From positions 146,734 through 210,733 of the forward strand of contig NZ_JAMBPR010000005.1 of NCBI RefSeq assembly GCF_024206475.1: 64,000 bases of DNA, in the 5' to 3' direction. The notes beneath the pieces are model-generated. The model was not told the DNA's origin and did not search any database. It saw only the letters and a list, made by a program, of their open reading frames with translations. Positions 50,951-59,834 of this stretch are shown here, piece by piece. The stretch comes from Paraburkholderia sp. CNPSo 3274. Its GTDB lineage: Bacteria; Pseudomonadota; Gammaproteobacteria; Burkholderiales; Burkholderiaceae. The stretch's first letter is position 1; every line of letters begins with the position of its first letter. The translations under genes and the position numbers were made by a program.

Positions 50951-51904
50951 CTACGCCCCCGCGCGCACCTCGCGCCGGACCGCCTGCGGCGGCACGCCAA
51001 AGCCGCGCACGAACGCCTCGCGCATGTGCCGCCGGTCGCGAAAGCCGGTCTCGCGTGCGATGACATCGAGCGGATGCGTGCTCTGCTCGATCATGAGCCG
51101 CGCCGCCTCCAGGCGCAGGCCCTCCACGGCGCGCGCGGGCGACTGCCCCGTTTCCGCCGTGAACACGCGGCTGAACTGGCGCGGGCTCAGGTGCACGGCC
51201 TCTGCGAGTTGTTCCACTGTGAGCGCGCTGCCCAGATTGCGGCGCGCGTAGTCGAGTGCGTTCTGGATGCGGTCCGATTTCGGAGCGAGCGCGAGCATTT
51301 CGGAATGCTGCGACTGGCCGCCCGAACGACGCTGATGCATGACGAGCTTGTGCGCGACGGAGCGCGCCGCCTCCGCGCCGAGGTCGCGTTCGACCATGGC
51401 AAGCGCGAGATCGAGCCCCGCCGTCATGCCCGCCGAAGTCCAGACCGGCCCGTCGACGATATAGATGCGGTCGTCTTCCACGCGAATGTCGGGAAAGCGT
51501 TGTTGCAAATCGCGCGCGTAGTACCAGTGCATGGTGGCGCGGCGGCCGTCGAGCAGGCCCGCCTCGGCCAGCACGAAACCGCCCGTGCAGATGCCCGCCA
51601 CCCGGCGCGCGCGGCCGCTCGCGCGGCGCAGGAACGCCAGCACCGCGGGCGCTGCGCTTACGGCAAGCGGGTCGTTCACGCCCACCACGACCCAGGTGTC
51701 CACCCGGCTGCGCGCGGGCGCAGGCGTGCGCTGCGTGTCCACGTTCATGCCGAGCGACGAACGTACCGCGCCACCCTCCATCGAATAGTTTTCGATCGCG
51801 TAGAACGGCGAACCCGCCACCATATTCGCGTATTCGAAAACGCTTTGGGTCGCGAGCGTCATCACCTGGAATCCGTCGCTCAGCAGGTAGCCGATGCGGT
51901 GCAT
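50951..51904 (-). CDS. GlxA-family regulator (DJ-1/PfpI-like + AraC HTH)
   Basis: A 317-residue protein convergent with the previous GlxA gene. The N-terminal half has IGYLLSDGFQVMTLATQSVFEYAN and the nucleophile elbow in AGICTGGFVLAEAG. The C-terminal half has the AraC HTHs (TVEQLAEAVHLSPRQFSRVF; VIARETGFRDRRHMREAFVRGFGVPP). Its similarity to the neighbour is moderate, so it is not a recent duplicate. The closest co-directional gene upstream is none; the ABC operon ends 94 bases away on the same strand, upstream in transcription. Confidence 0.87.
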   Translation of the reverse strand: MHRIGYLLSDGFQVMTLATQSVFEYANMVAGSPFYAIENYSMEGGAVRSSLGMNVDTQRTPAPARSRVDTWVVVGVNDPLAVSAAPAVLAFLRRASGRARRVAGICTGGFVLAEAGLLDGRRATMHWYYARDLQQRFPDIRVEDDRIYIVDGPVWTSAGMTAGLDLALAMVERDLGAEAARSVAHKLVMHQRRSGGQSQHSEMLALAPKSDRIQNALDYARRNLGSALTVEQLAEAVHLSPRQFSRVFTAETGQSPARAVEGLRLEAARLMIEQSTHPLDVIARETGFRDRRHMREAFVRGFGVPPQAVRREVRAGA

Positions 51905-51998
51905 GTCCTACTCCCGTCGCTGCATGTCCCAAAACACGACCTTATACGTCATTTGCGCCACAGTCAATCGCGGCCAGGCGGGGCCTCGCCCCTGCAAC

Positions 51999-52985
51999 CT
52001 ACACCTCCCGCTTGCTGCGCCCGTATAGCAGCAGCATCGCCGCGATCACCACGCCGTAGATGATCTGGCGTCCCGCCTCCGGCATCTGCGCGACCGAGAG
52101 AATGGACTGCAGCAGCGTGATGAGGATCGCGCCGGCGACGGTGCCGAGGTACGAGCCGCGGCCGCCCAGAATGGACGTGCCGCCAAGCACCACCGCCGCG
52201 ATCGCGGGCAGCAGGTAAGCGTCGCCCATCGACTGCGCCGCCTTCGACGCATAGCCCGCGAGCAGCACGCCGCCGAACGCGGCGAAGGCGCTGCACACGG
52301 CGAACGCGGCCACGGTCACGAGCCGCGTATCGATGCCGGAAAGATACGCCGCGCGCTCGGTGTTGCCGATCGCGTACAGCGTGCGGCCGAAGGTCGTACG
52401 CGAGAGCAGGAAGATCGTCGCGGCCCCGATCATCACCCACAGCGCAACAGCATTCGGCACGCCCGGCACGAGCCAGCCCGCGGCGAGCCATCGCATGACG
52501 TGCGGCGCGGAATCCTGCGGCGACGATCCGCCCGTATAGACGATCATGATGCCCTGCGCGACCGCATTGGTCGCGAGCGTCGCGATCATCGAAGGAATAC
52601 GCAGGAGTGCGACGAGAATACCGTTTACGATGCCGATCAGCATGCCGCAGCCAATGCCGACCGGAATCGCGAGAATCTCCCCGAGTTCGCCATGCCCCGC
52701 CACGGCACATGCCATCATCGCGCCCACCGTGATCGTCCACGGCAATGAGAGGTCGATGTGGCCGAGCAGTATCACCATCATCAACCCGGTGGCGATGATG
52801 CCGAGAAACGCGCCGACCTTCAGCTGCAGCAGGATGTACTCCGGCGACGTGAAGTTGCGCGAATACATCCCGCCGACGAGCAGCAGCGCAATGATGCACG
52901 CGAACGCGATCACGATCGGCTTGTCGATCCTGCGCGTGAGCCTCGACACGAAGGTGGTCCGGGTGCTTGCAGAAACGCCGCTCAT
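51999..52985 (-). CDS. Sugar-type ABC transporter permease 2
   Basis: A 328-residue permease of the RbsC/YjfF type with 8-10 hydrophobic segments. PVGIGCGMLIGIVNGILVALLRIPSMIATLATNAVAQGI carries the family EAA-like loop area, and GGTSILGGRGSYLGTVAGAI is the conserved C-terminal block. Its ATG at 52985 overlaps the TGA of permease 1 (ATGA, 52982-52985). It is the last gene of the SBP - ATPase - permease - permease operon. The pair of permeases is the arrangement of the YtfQRT-YjfF galactofuranose importer. Confidence 0.9.
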   Translation of the reverse strand: MSGVSASTRTTFVSRLTRRIDKPIVIAFACIIALLLVGGMYSRNFTSPEYILLQLKVGAFLGIIATGLMMVILLGHIDLSLPWTITVGAMMACAVAGHGELGEILAIPVGIGCGMLIGIVNGILVALLRIPSMIATLATNAVAQGIMIVYTGGSSPQDSAPHVMRWLAAGWLVPGVPNAVALWVMIGAATIFLLSRTTFGRTLYAIGNTERAAYLSGIDTRLVTVAAFAVCSAFAAFGGVLLAGYASKAAQSMGDAYLLPAIAAVVLGGTSILGGRGSYLGTVAGAILITLLQSILSVAQMPEAGRQIIYGVVIAAMLLLYGRSKREV

Positions 52986-53962
52986 TGGAACCACTCCAGA
53001 CGGTTGCGCACACTGAACAGCCCGCACGCGCCAATCGCGACAGCAAGCAGGAGAATCACGCCCTGGAATAGCGGCTGCCACAGCGCGTCGACGTTGAATA
53101 CGAACAGCAGGTCGCCGATAGAGCGGAATGCGAACGCACCGAAGATCGCGCCGATCGCACTGCCCTTGCCGCCGAGCAGCGACACACCGCCGATCACCAC
53201 GGCGGCAATCGAAAAGAGCGTGTACGAGTTCGCGCTGCCGAGGCTCGCTTCGCCGGTGTCGGTGAAGAAGGTCAGAAAAAGGCCGCCCATTGCGGCGAGC
53301 AGACCCGCCAGCGTATAGCTCGCGAACTTGGCGCGGCGGATCGGCATGCCGGAGAGAAAGGCCGCGGGTTCGGACGAGCCGGTCGCATACGCCGCGCGGC
53401 CCACAGCCGAGTGTTTGAAAGGAATCCAGACGATCGCCACGGCGGCGATCAGAATCAGCAGACTCGCGGGCACGACGCCCGCGACCTTGCCGGTCAGGGC
53501 ATCGGCGAGATCCTCGTTGATCGTTCCGCCGGGCACGGGGCGCAGCAGCAGCGCCAGCCCGTAAAACACGGCGCCTGTCGCGATCGTCGTCACGATCGGC
53601 TGCAGACGGCCGAAAATGATGATCAAGCCGTTGAGCGCGCCGCACAACGCACCCGCCGCGAGCACGCCGACGATGCCGAGCGCGCTGTGCAGCGCGTCGC
53701 CCGTGACGATCCAGGAGCCGATGCAATTCGTCAGCACGAGCATCATGCCGATAGAGAGGTCGATGCCGGCCGTGAGCACGACGAGCGCCTGCCCCATCGA
53801 CACCAGCGCGAGCAGCACCGCCTTGTTCGCCGCGGTCTGAAACACGTTCGCCGATAAACTCGACGGATAGTTGAAGAGGTAAATCCCGAACATCAGCACG
53901 AACAGGCCGAACGCGAACGCCGTCCCGCGATTTTCTGCATACCAGTAACGCAGCCCGCTCAT
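52982..53962 (-). CDS. Sugar-type ABC transporter permease 1
   Basis: A 326-residue permease with 8-10 hydrophobic segments: MGQALVVLTAGIDLSIGMML, GALCGALNGLIIIFGRLQPIVTTIATGA, and GGVSLLGGKGSAIGAIFGA are the RbsC-family blocks. Start and stop overlap the neighbouring genes by four bases on each side, so all three downstream genes are translationally coupled. It should form a heterodimer with permease 2. Confidence 0.9.
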   Translation of the reverse strand: MSGLRYWYAENRGTAFAFGLFVLMFGIYLFNYPSSLSANVFQTAANKAVLLALVSMGQALVVLTAGIDLSIGMMLVLTNCIGSWIVTGDALHSALGIVGVLAAGALCGALNGLIIIFGRLQPIVTTIATGAVFYGLALLLRPVPGGTINEDLADALTGKVAGVVPASLLILIAAVAIVWIPFKHSAVGRAAYATGSSEPAAFLSGMPIRRAKFASYTLAGLLAAMGGLFLTFFTDTGEASLGSANSYTLFSIAAVVIGGVSLLGGKGSAIGAIFGAFAFRSIGDLLFVFNVDALWQPLFQGVILLLAVAIGACGLFSVRNRLEWFQ

Positions 53963-55527
53963 GGCGCGACTCCCGTGGAAGGCGAAACCTGCGCAACCTG
54001 TCCGATTTGTCCAACCGGCAGGTCCAGTGCGCTGGCGATCAGGTTCTGTTCGGTGATCGCCGGCCCGACCAGTTCCTTCTTGATCCTGCCTTCGTACAGC
54101 ACGAGCACGCGGTCGCAGCAGCCGATCAGCTCGTCATAGTCGGTCGAATAGAAAAGGATCGCGGCGCCTTCGTCGGCCAGGCGCCTGAGCAACTGATAAA
54201 GCTCCTGTTTGGTGCCGACGTCGATACCGCGCGTCGGGTCACTGAGGAGCAGGATTCTGGGCTTTCGGATCAGCCACTTCGCGATGACCACCTTCTGCTG
54301 GTTGCCGCCCGACAGCGAGCCCACGGGCGCGTCGACGCCGTGCGCCTTGATCGCGAGCAGTTCCATCATTCGGTCAACGAAGGACTGCTGGCGATTGCGA
54401 TCGATCACGCCTGCGGTAGACATGCGATCGAGCGCGGCAAACGAGAGGTTCTCGCGCACCGACATCGGCAGCATCAGGCCTTCGGTCTTGCGGTCCTCCG
54501 GTATCAGCGCCATGCCGATTCCTCTCGCGCGCGCGGTAACCGGGCTGCCGATCGACACCGCCTTGCCGTCGATCTCGATCTTGCCCGTAGAGCCGCGCAG
54601 CACGCCGAACAGCGCGAGCAGCAGTTCGCGCTGCCCTTGCCCGTCGAGACCGCCCAGCCCGAGAATTTCACCGGGCTTCAGCGAAAAGCTGATGCCCCGC
54701 AGCGTGTCACTCCACGCGAGATCATGGCAGGCGAGAACCGGTTGGCGCCCGGCCTTTTCCGCGGGTTTGTCGGGGAATACATGCTGATACTTCCGGCCGA
54801 TCATCATTTCGATGACCTCATTATCCGAGCGCGTGCCCGCCTCGAAGCTCATCACATGACGGCCATTGCGATACACCGTGCATTCGTCCGCGAGCGCCTT
54901 CACCTCGTGCATGCGGTGCGAAATGAAGAGCAGCGCGAGCCCCTCTTCGCGCAGGCGCTTGAGCACCTCGATCACGCGCGCCACGTCGGCGGCGGTCAGC
55001 GCCGACGTGGCCTCGTCGAGGATCAGGATGCGCGGTTCGTGCGCGAGCCCCTTGGCCAGCTCGACCATCTGCTGGCGCGACAGCGGCAGGTCGCGCACTT
55101 TCGCGAGCGGATTGATGTCGGCTGCACCCGCGCGGGCGAGCGCCTCCTCGGCCTGGCGGCGCTGGGCCCGGCGGTCGATCATGCCGAAACGGCGCGGCGG
55201 GTTCGAAGCGAAGATGTTGTCGGCCACGCTCAGGTCGGGGATCAGCGACAACTCCTGATACACGCAGACGATGCCGACCGCGTTCGCCCCGGCGGGCGAG
55301 GCGAACGAGACCTCACGGCCATCGAGGTGCATCACACCCTCGTCCGGCTGCACCACGCCGGACATCACCTTCAGCAGCGTCGACTTGCCCGCGCCGTTCT
55401 CGCCGAGGATCGCGTGAATGCGGCCCTTTCGCACCGCGAGTTCCGCGTGATCCAGCGCGACGGCGCCGCCGTAGCTCTTCGACACGCCAGACATCTGAAA
55501 GAACGGCTGCTCTCCACCCTGCTGCAT
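53959..55527 (-). CDS. Sugar-type ABC transporter ATP-binding protein (double domain)
   Basis: A 522-residue RbsA/YtfR-type ATPase with two ABC domains. In the first, Walker A is GENGAGKSTL, the signature is LSRQQMVELAKGL, and Walker B ILILDEATSAL. The second has a degenerate P-loop region GGLDGQGQRELL, signature LSGGNQQKVVIAKWL, and RILLLSDPTRGID in which the usual catalytic Glu after Asp is replaced by Pro/Thr, as in many relatives. It powers import. A GGAGG precedes the ATG. The SBP gene is 37 bases upstream. Confidence 0.92.
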   Translation of the reverse strand: MQQGGEQPFFQMSGVSKSYGGAVALDHAELAVRKGRIHAILGENGAGKSTLLKVMSGVVQPDEGVMHLDGREVSFASPAGANAVGIVCVYQELSLIPDLSVADNIFASNPPRRFGMIDRRAQRRQAEEALARAGAADINPLAKVRDLPLSRQQMVELAKGLAHEPRILILDEATSALTAADVARVIEVLKRLREEGLALLFISHRMHEVKALADECTVYRNGRHVMSFEAGTRSDNEVIEMMIGRKYQHVFPDKPAEKAGRQPVLACHDLAWSDTLRGISFSLKPGEILGLGGLDGQGQRELLLALFGVLRGSTGKIEIDGKAVSIGSPVTARARGIGMALIPEDRKTEGLMLPMSVRENLSFAALDRMSTAGVIDRNRQQSFVDRMMELLAIKAHGVDAPVGSLSGGNQQKVVIAKWLIRKPRILLLSDPTRGIDVGTKQELYQLLRRLADEGAAILFYSTDYDELIGCCDRVLVLYEGRIKKELVGPAITEQNLIASALDLPVGQIGQVAQVSPSTGVAP

Positions 55528-55564
55528 GCTTCGCCTCCCGTCACGTCACGCGGCAATCACGCGG

Positions 55565-56692
55565 TCACTGGTTGCCCTGGCTCTGCTTCATGATTGCCTG
55601 AGCGGAGAAGTTGATGCCGCAAGTGGGAAACGAGTTGCCCACGAAGAAGTTGTCCGACTCGTTCGGGAAATAGTTGACGCCCGCCTTCAGCATCGAATCG
55701 TCGGTGACGTCCAGCGGCAGCTTGATCGCCACGGGAATGGTCTGTCCATCGAGCGCCGCGAGCGCCGTCTTGATCGCCACGGCCACCTGCGCGGGACCGG
55801 TGCCCGCCGACGTGCACTTCAGGCCCTGGGCGCCGTACTGCGCGCAGAACTTGCGAAAGCCGTTCTCCGTCTCGCCGCCGAACGGCACGAACGGATGTTT
55901 CGCATCGATCATCGCGCGCACCACCCCCGTGTCGCCGCCCTGCGCCGAAATGCCGTCGAAATGGCCCTGCACGGCGATGGCGTCGGCGGTGGCCTTCTGC
56001 GCGACCGCGTCATCCCACTTGCCGTAGACCTGCACGACGTTCCACTTCTTGCCGGTCTCGTCGAGGGTCTTCGTGAAGCCATTGTGCCGATCGGTGTCGA
56101 CCGAGGTGCCGGCCACGCCGCGGACTTCCAGCACCTTGCCGCCGTTGGGCACATGAGTCGCGAGCCACTTGGCCCACAGCACGCCAAGCCCGTACTGGTC
56201 GACGTCCACGTTGATCGCGTCTTCGCTGTCGAGCGTATTGTCGAACGCGACCAGCACGACGCCGGCTTTCTTCGCGCGGCGGATCGCGGGTCCGAATGAG
56301 GCGGGATTCTGCGCGTCCACGATGATCGCGTCGTAGCCGGCGTCGATGAAGTTGTTGACGGCCGAGATCTGCGCGGGCACGTCCTCGCCCGTCGAGACGA
56401 CCTTGAACTCCTTGAGCTTGGCGGCGACGGCCGGTTCCGCCGTATAGGCCTTGGCCGTCTTGATCATCTGGATACGCCAGGTGTTGGCGATATAGCCGTT
56501 CACGAGCGCGACGCGGTACGGCCCGCTCTTCTTCGGGTACTTGATGAATTTGGTGTCGGTCTTCCAGGGCACCATGCATGTGGGGTCGCTGGACGGGCCG
56601 GAAACGATCGATGCCTGCGCGAAAGCCGCGCCTGCGCACAGCGCCATTGCCGCGGTCGCCGCCGCTCGAAGCACCTGGATTCCTGAAAGCAT
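55565..56692 (-). CDS. Periplasmic sugar-binding protein of the ABC importer
   Basis: A 375-residue precursor with a signal peptide (residues 1-26, ending GAAFA-Q). The type I binding fold follows: RVALVNGYIANTWRIQMIKTA, IDAGYDAIIVDAQNP, GVVLVAFDNTLDSEDAINVDVDQYGLG, and VRGVAGTSVDTDRHNGF. It is about 55 residues longer than YtfQ or RbsB and has four Cys in the mature chain (PTCM, KFCA, LKCT, PTCG), possibly two disulfides. AAGGAGA precedes the ATG. The ligand is probably a pentose or hexose, not identified. Confidence 0.9.
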   Translation of the reverse strand: MLSGIQVLRAAATAAMALCAGAAFAQASIVSGPSSDPTCMVPWKTDTKFIKYPKKSGPYRVALVNGYIANTWRIQMIKTAKAYTAEPAVAAKLKEFKVVSTGEDVPAQISAVNNFIDAGYDAIIVDAQNPASFGPAIRRAKKAGVVLVAFDNTLDSEDAINVDVDQYGLGVLWAKWLATHVPNGGKVLEVRGVAGTSVDTDRHNGFTKTLDETGKKWNVVQVYGKWDDAVAQKATADAIAVQGHFDGISAQGGDTGVVRAMIDAKHPFVPFGGETENGFRKFCAQYGAQGLKCTSAGTGPAQVAVAIKTALAALDGQTIPVAIKLPLDVTDDSMLKAGVNYFPNESDNFFVGNSFPTCGINFSAQAIMKQSQGNQ

Positions 56693-57083
56693 GTTGTCTC
56701 CTTATTGTCGGATAGAACTTACTGATAGCCGGCGCACCGGGCTCGTCGGGAATGGCCGACACCGTGTGCGTGACGCAGGGAATCTTGCTGGATGTGCTGC
56801 AGCGGGACTGGAACGGACGCGCCGAACCAGCGGAATGACCTCTTCAAAGGCGTCCCCTCGAAGCAAAACGACGGGCATGCGTGAACGCCTCCCCGTCTGA
56901 CAGTACTGGCATACCAATCTGCGCGCGATAGTGGTTTACCACTGGACCCGGCGCAGGGCCCGATTTGGCGTATATCGGGCGGAAACCCGCGCCACCTCTA
57001 TGCTTGGCGGCGCGGCAACTGGTGTACCATTCTGGCGAACTTCAGCCGCCGCCCGGCGGCTTCGACGCTTTCGAGAATCCTGG
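56693..57083. promoter_or_regulatory. Divergent control region with three GntR-type operators
   Basis: A 391-bp gap between the ABC operon (-) and the GntR gene (+). TGGCATACCA (56907-56916), TGGTTTACCA (56932-56941) and TGGTGTACCA (57020-57029) are copies of the TGGTNNACCA-type palindrome that FadR/LldR-like GntR repressors bind. No coding frame is convincing. Confidence 0.6.
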
Positions 57084-57812
57084 ATGGCCGATCTTTCGCA
57101 CACGCCAACCGGTCGCGCCGCCGATGCGGACCCGGCCGACCGCTCCTACGTCGGCCTCGCGAAACAGATCTACGACCTGATCGCGGCAGGCGACTTCGGG
57201 CCTCGCGCCCGCCTGCCTTCCGAGCGTACGCTGGCCGACCGCTTTGGCGTCAGCCGCACACAAGTGAGAGAGGCGATCATCGCGCTCGAAGTGCAGGGCG
57301 TGGTCGAGGTGCGCGTGGGGTCGGGCATCTATGTGGCCGGCGCGCAGGAGGCGCGCTCCATCGCGTTCGAACTGCCGCGCGGGCCGGGCCCGATCGAGAC
57401 GCTGCGCGCGCGGGAAGTGATCGAAAGCGGGATCGCGGCGCTCGCCGCGACCGAACGCAAGGATTCGGACCTCGACCGCCTCTTCGCCGCGTTGCGCGCG
57501 ATGCGCGAAAACATGGACGACAAGGCGGCAAACGAGGCCGCAGACCGCGAGTTCCATCTGGCCATTGCGGGCGCGACCGGAAACGAAATGCTGCTGCACG
57601 TGGTGAGCGCGATGTGGGACAGCTCACGCGCCGACCCGTTGTGGAAAAAAATCGAGGAGCACTTCCATACGCCCGCGTTGCGCGCGGCTTCGCAGGAAGA
57701 CCATCAGCGCATTTTTTCGGCCATCATGGCGCGCGACGCGGCCGCTGCGCGTGCGGCGATGCAGGCGCATCTCGCACGCGTGATCGGCGAGTTCACGCAA
57801 GCCTGGCGTTAG
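57084..57812 (+). CDS. GntR-family regulator, FCD (FadR) subfamily
   Basis: A 242-residue regulator from the ATG at 57084; the upstream open frame overlaps the operators and is not family-like. The winged HTH is at residues 20-90 (LAKQIYDLIAAGDFGPRARL; LPSERTLADRFGVSRTQVRE). The FCD ligand domain is at about 105-235 (REVIESGIAALAA; EFHLAIAGATGNEMLLHVV; the His-rich HFHTPALR segment) with the Asp/His metal ligands expected. It is divergent from the ABC operon and should repress it in the absence of a sugar or acid. Confidence 0.88.
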   Translation: MADLSHTPTGRAADADPADRSYVGLAKQIYDLIAAGDFGPRARLPSERTLADRFGVSRTQVREAIIALEVQGVVEVRVGSGIYVAGAQEARSIAFELPRGPGPIETLRAREVIESGIAALAATERKDSDLDRLFAALRAMRENMDDKAANEAADREFHLAIAGATGNEMLLHVVSAMWDSSRADPLWKKIEEHFHTPALRAASQEDHQRIFSAIMARDAAAARAAMQAHLARVIGEFTQAWR

Positions 57813-57816
57813 CCCC

Positions 57817-59463
57817 CTATGCAGCCGCAGGCAGCGCGCTTTCCTCGTGCGCAGCCTCCAAGGGTGTGACCGGAGGCGCCACCGGCGGCGTGTCCGCCGT
57901 CTCGCTCACGCGGAACGTCGCCACGGCTTCGGCCATCTGGCTCGCCTGCTGCTCGAGCGACCCGGCGGCCGCCGCCGCCTCTTCCACGAGCGCCGCATTC
58001 TGCTGCGTGACCTGATCCATCTGGCTTACCGCGGTCTCGACCTGCTCGATGCCGGCGCTCTGCTCCACGGTAGCCGAGGCGATCTCCTTCATGAGGCCCG
58101 ACACCTTGTCCACCGAAGCGACGATCTCGGCCATCGTCGCGCCCGCCTCGCCTACGAGCGAGCGGCCGTTGCGCACGTCGTGCACCGAGGCGTCGATCAG
58201 CGACTTGATCTCACGCGCCGCGGAGGCGCTGCGCTGCGCGAGCATGCGCACCTCGCCCGCGACGACGGCGAAGCCGCGCCCCTGCTCGCCCGCGCGTGCG
58301 GCCTCGACCGAAGCGTTGAGCGCGAGAATATTAGTCTGAAACGCAATGCCGTCGATGATGCCCGTGATGTCCGCGATCTTGCCCGAGCTGCGGCTGATCT
58401 CCTCCATCGTTTCGATCACCTGCTCGACCACGCGTCCGCCGCGCTGCGCGACATCCGCCGCCCCCGTGGCGAGCGCGCTCGCGGCATTCGCATGCTGCGC
58501 GTTCTGACGCACGCTCGACGTGAGCTGCTCCATGCTCGACGCCGTCTGTTCGAGCGACGCAGACTGCTGTTCCGTGCGGCTCGACAGATCGAGATTGCCC
58601 GCCGCGATTTCGCGTGCACCCGTGTTGATCGCATCGCAGCTCGATCGCACGCTGCGCACCGTGTGGCTCAGGCCGCCCTGCATGCGCCGCATCGCGCCGA
58701 GCAACTGGCCGATTTCGTTGCGGCCGCCACGTTCTATATGGACCGAAAGATCGTTCGCGGCGATCTGGTTCAGCACTTCCACCGCCTCTTTGAGTGGCGC
58801 AGTAACGAGGCGGCGCAGCGCCATATGGGTCGCAACGACGAGCGCCAGCGCACCCAGCAATCCCACCGCCACCATCGCCATCACCCAATTGTGCTCGCGC
58901 TCGGACTGGTCGAGCGTCGCGCGCGTGGCGGCATCGGCGTTCGCGCGCAGTGCGGCCACGCTCGCCGAAAACTGCGTATTCGCATTGGCGACATCCCCGG
59001 CAGCAAGCGTCGCATAGGTTGCCGTGTCGCCGGATTCGAGCGCCGTGGCCGCACGCCGCAGCGACTGTGCGAGCGCGCTCCACGCGCCGAGCAAGGCGTC
59101 GCGCTGCTGGGCCGCATCGACGTCGAACGGTGCGCTCGCGCGCAGCGCGGTGCTGTGCTTCGCGGCCTGATCGAAGAGATCGCGTGCGTCCTGCTGCGCC
59201 CGCTGTTGCGCTTCGGCGCGTGCCCCTGCATCGCTGGTTTCTTTCGCAGCCTGGTACGCGCGCGCCAGTGCCGTTTGCGCAAGTGCCGCGTCCTCGCGTA
59301 AGGCGAGCGCGAGCGCGTCCTGGCCCGCGACTTCGTGGATGAAACGCGCCGAGTCGTCGGCGCGGCCGATCATCAGGACACCTACCGCCGCACCCACCAC
59401 CAGCATCGCTGCGAACGTGCAGAGCACGAGCAGCAGCCCTTTTCGAATCGTCAGATTACGCAT
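57817..59463 (-). CDS. Methyl-accepting chemotaxis protein
   Basis: A 548-residue chemoreceptor. TM1 is at residues about 10-32, a four-helix periplasmic domain at 35-190, TM2 at about 193-213, HAMP at about 215-265 ([28 protein letters not shown]). The signalling hairpin tip is [46 protein letters not shown], typical of 36H-class Tsr-like MCPs. It ends in a Pro/Ala tail without a CheR-binding NWETF pentapeptide. It stops 4 bases from the convergent GntR gene. Attractant unknown. Confidence 0.92.
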   Translation of the reverse strand: MRNLTIRKGLLLVLCTFAAMLVVGAAVGVLMIGRADDSARFIHEVAGQDALALALREDAALAQTALARAYQAAKETSDAGARAEAQQRAQQDARDLFDQAAKHSTALRASAPFDVDAAQQRDALLGAWSALAQSLRRAATALESGDTATYATLAAGDVANANTQFSASVAALRANADAATRATLDQSEREHNWVMAMVAVGLLGALALVVATHMALRRLVTAPLKEAVEVLNQIAANDLSVHIERGGRNEIGQLLGAMRRMQGGLSHTVRSVRSSCDAINTGAREIAAGNLDLSSRTEQQSASLEQTASSMEQLTSSVRQNAQHANAASALATGAADVAQRGGRVVEQVIETMEEISRSSGKIADITGIIDGIAFQTNILALNASVEAARAGEQGRGFAVVAGEVRMLAQRSASAAREIKSLIDASVHDVRNGRSLVGEAGATMAEIVASVDKVSGLMKEIASATVEQSAGIEQVETAVSQMDQVTQQNAALVEEAAAAAGSLEQQASQMAEAVATFRVSETADTPPVAPPVTPLEAAHEESALPAAA

Positions 59464-59478
59464 TACCTTATTCCCGCT

Positions 59479-59787
59479 TCAGGGTCTCGACGTGGTTGGG
59501 ACGGCATCGCTGCCCAGCCGGGCCAGCAGCATATTCGCCTGTTCGATCAATGTGGCGCGGTATTCGCCGGGCAACAGCACGTCGTCGGCCACGGCCATCG
59601 CTTCGCCGAGCTGCGCGCGAAACGCGAGGATCGTGCGTTCGATCTGCGCCGTGGACAGTTGCGGCAGCACCGCCTCGACGAACTTCGTCATCACCACCAC
59701 ACTCGCGCCGAAGCGCGAGATGGCCTTGCCATGCGCGCTCACAAGCGCGGTCATCGAGTTCAACAGCATCTCGTCACTGGTGCTCAC
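59479..59787 (-). CDS. Small helical protein co-directional with the chemoreceptor
   Basis: A 102-residue soluble, mostly helical protein (MTALVSAHGKAISRFGASVV; LSTAQIERTILAFRAQLGEA; YRATLIEQANMLLARLG). It lacks a signal peptide or a membrane helix. It stops 15 bases before the MCP start and begins 47 bases after the CBS-GGDEF-EAL gene, so the three are probably one transcription unit. I do not recognise the family; an accessory to receptor or c-di-GMP signalling is only inferred. Confidence 0.65.
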   Translation of the reverse strand: MSTSDEMLLNSMTALVSAHGKAISRFGASVVVMTKFVEAVLPQLSTAQIERTILAFRAQLGEAMAVADDVLLPGEYRATLIEQANMLLARLGSDAVPTTSRP

Positions 59788-59834
59788 GGGATTCTCCAGA
59801 TACTTCGGCTAAAGGGGAAAAGAAAAGGCGGTCT

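Noticed and set aside
49836..51932. 698-codon minus-strand frame
   Set aside because: Shadow of three features on both strands (GlxA, gap, GlxA); no recognisable protein.
51999..54014. 671-residue single permease fusion
   Set aside because: The first half is the other permease read in the wrong frame. The real start at 52985 overlaps the previous stop by four bases.
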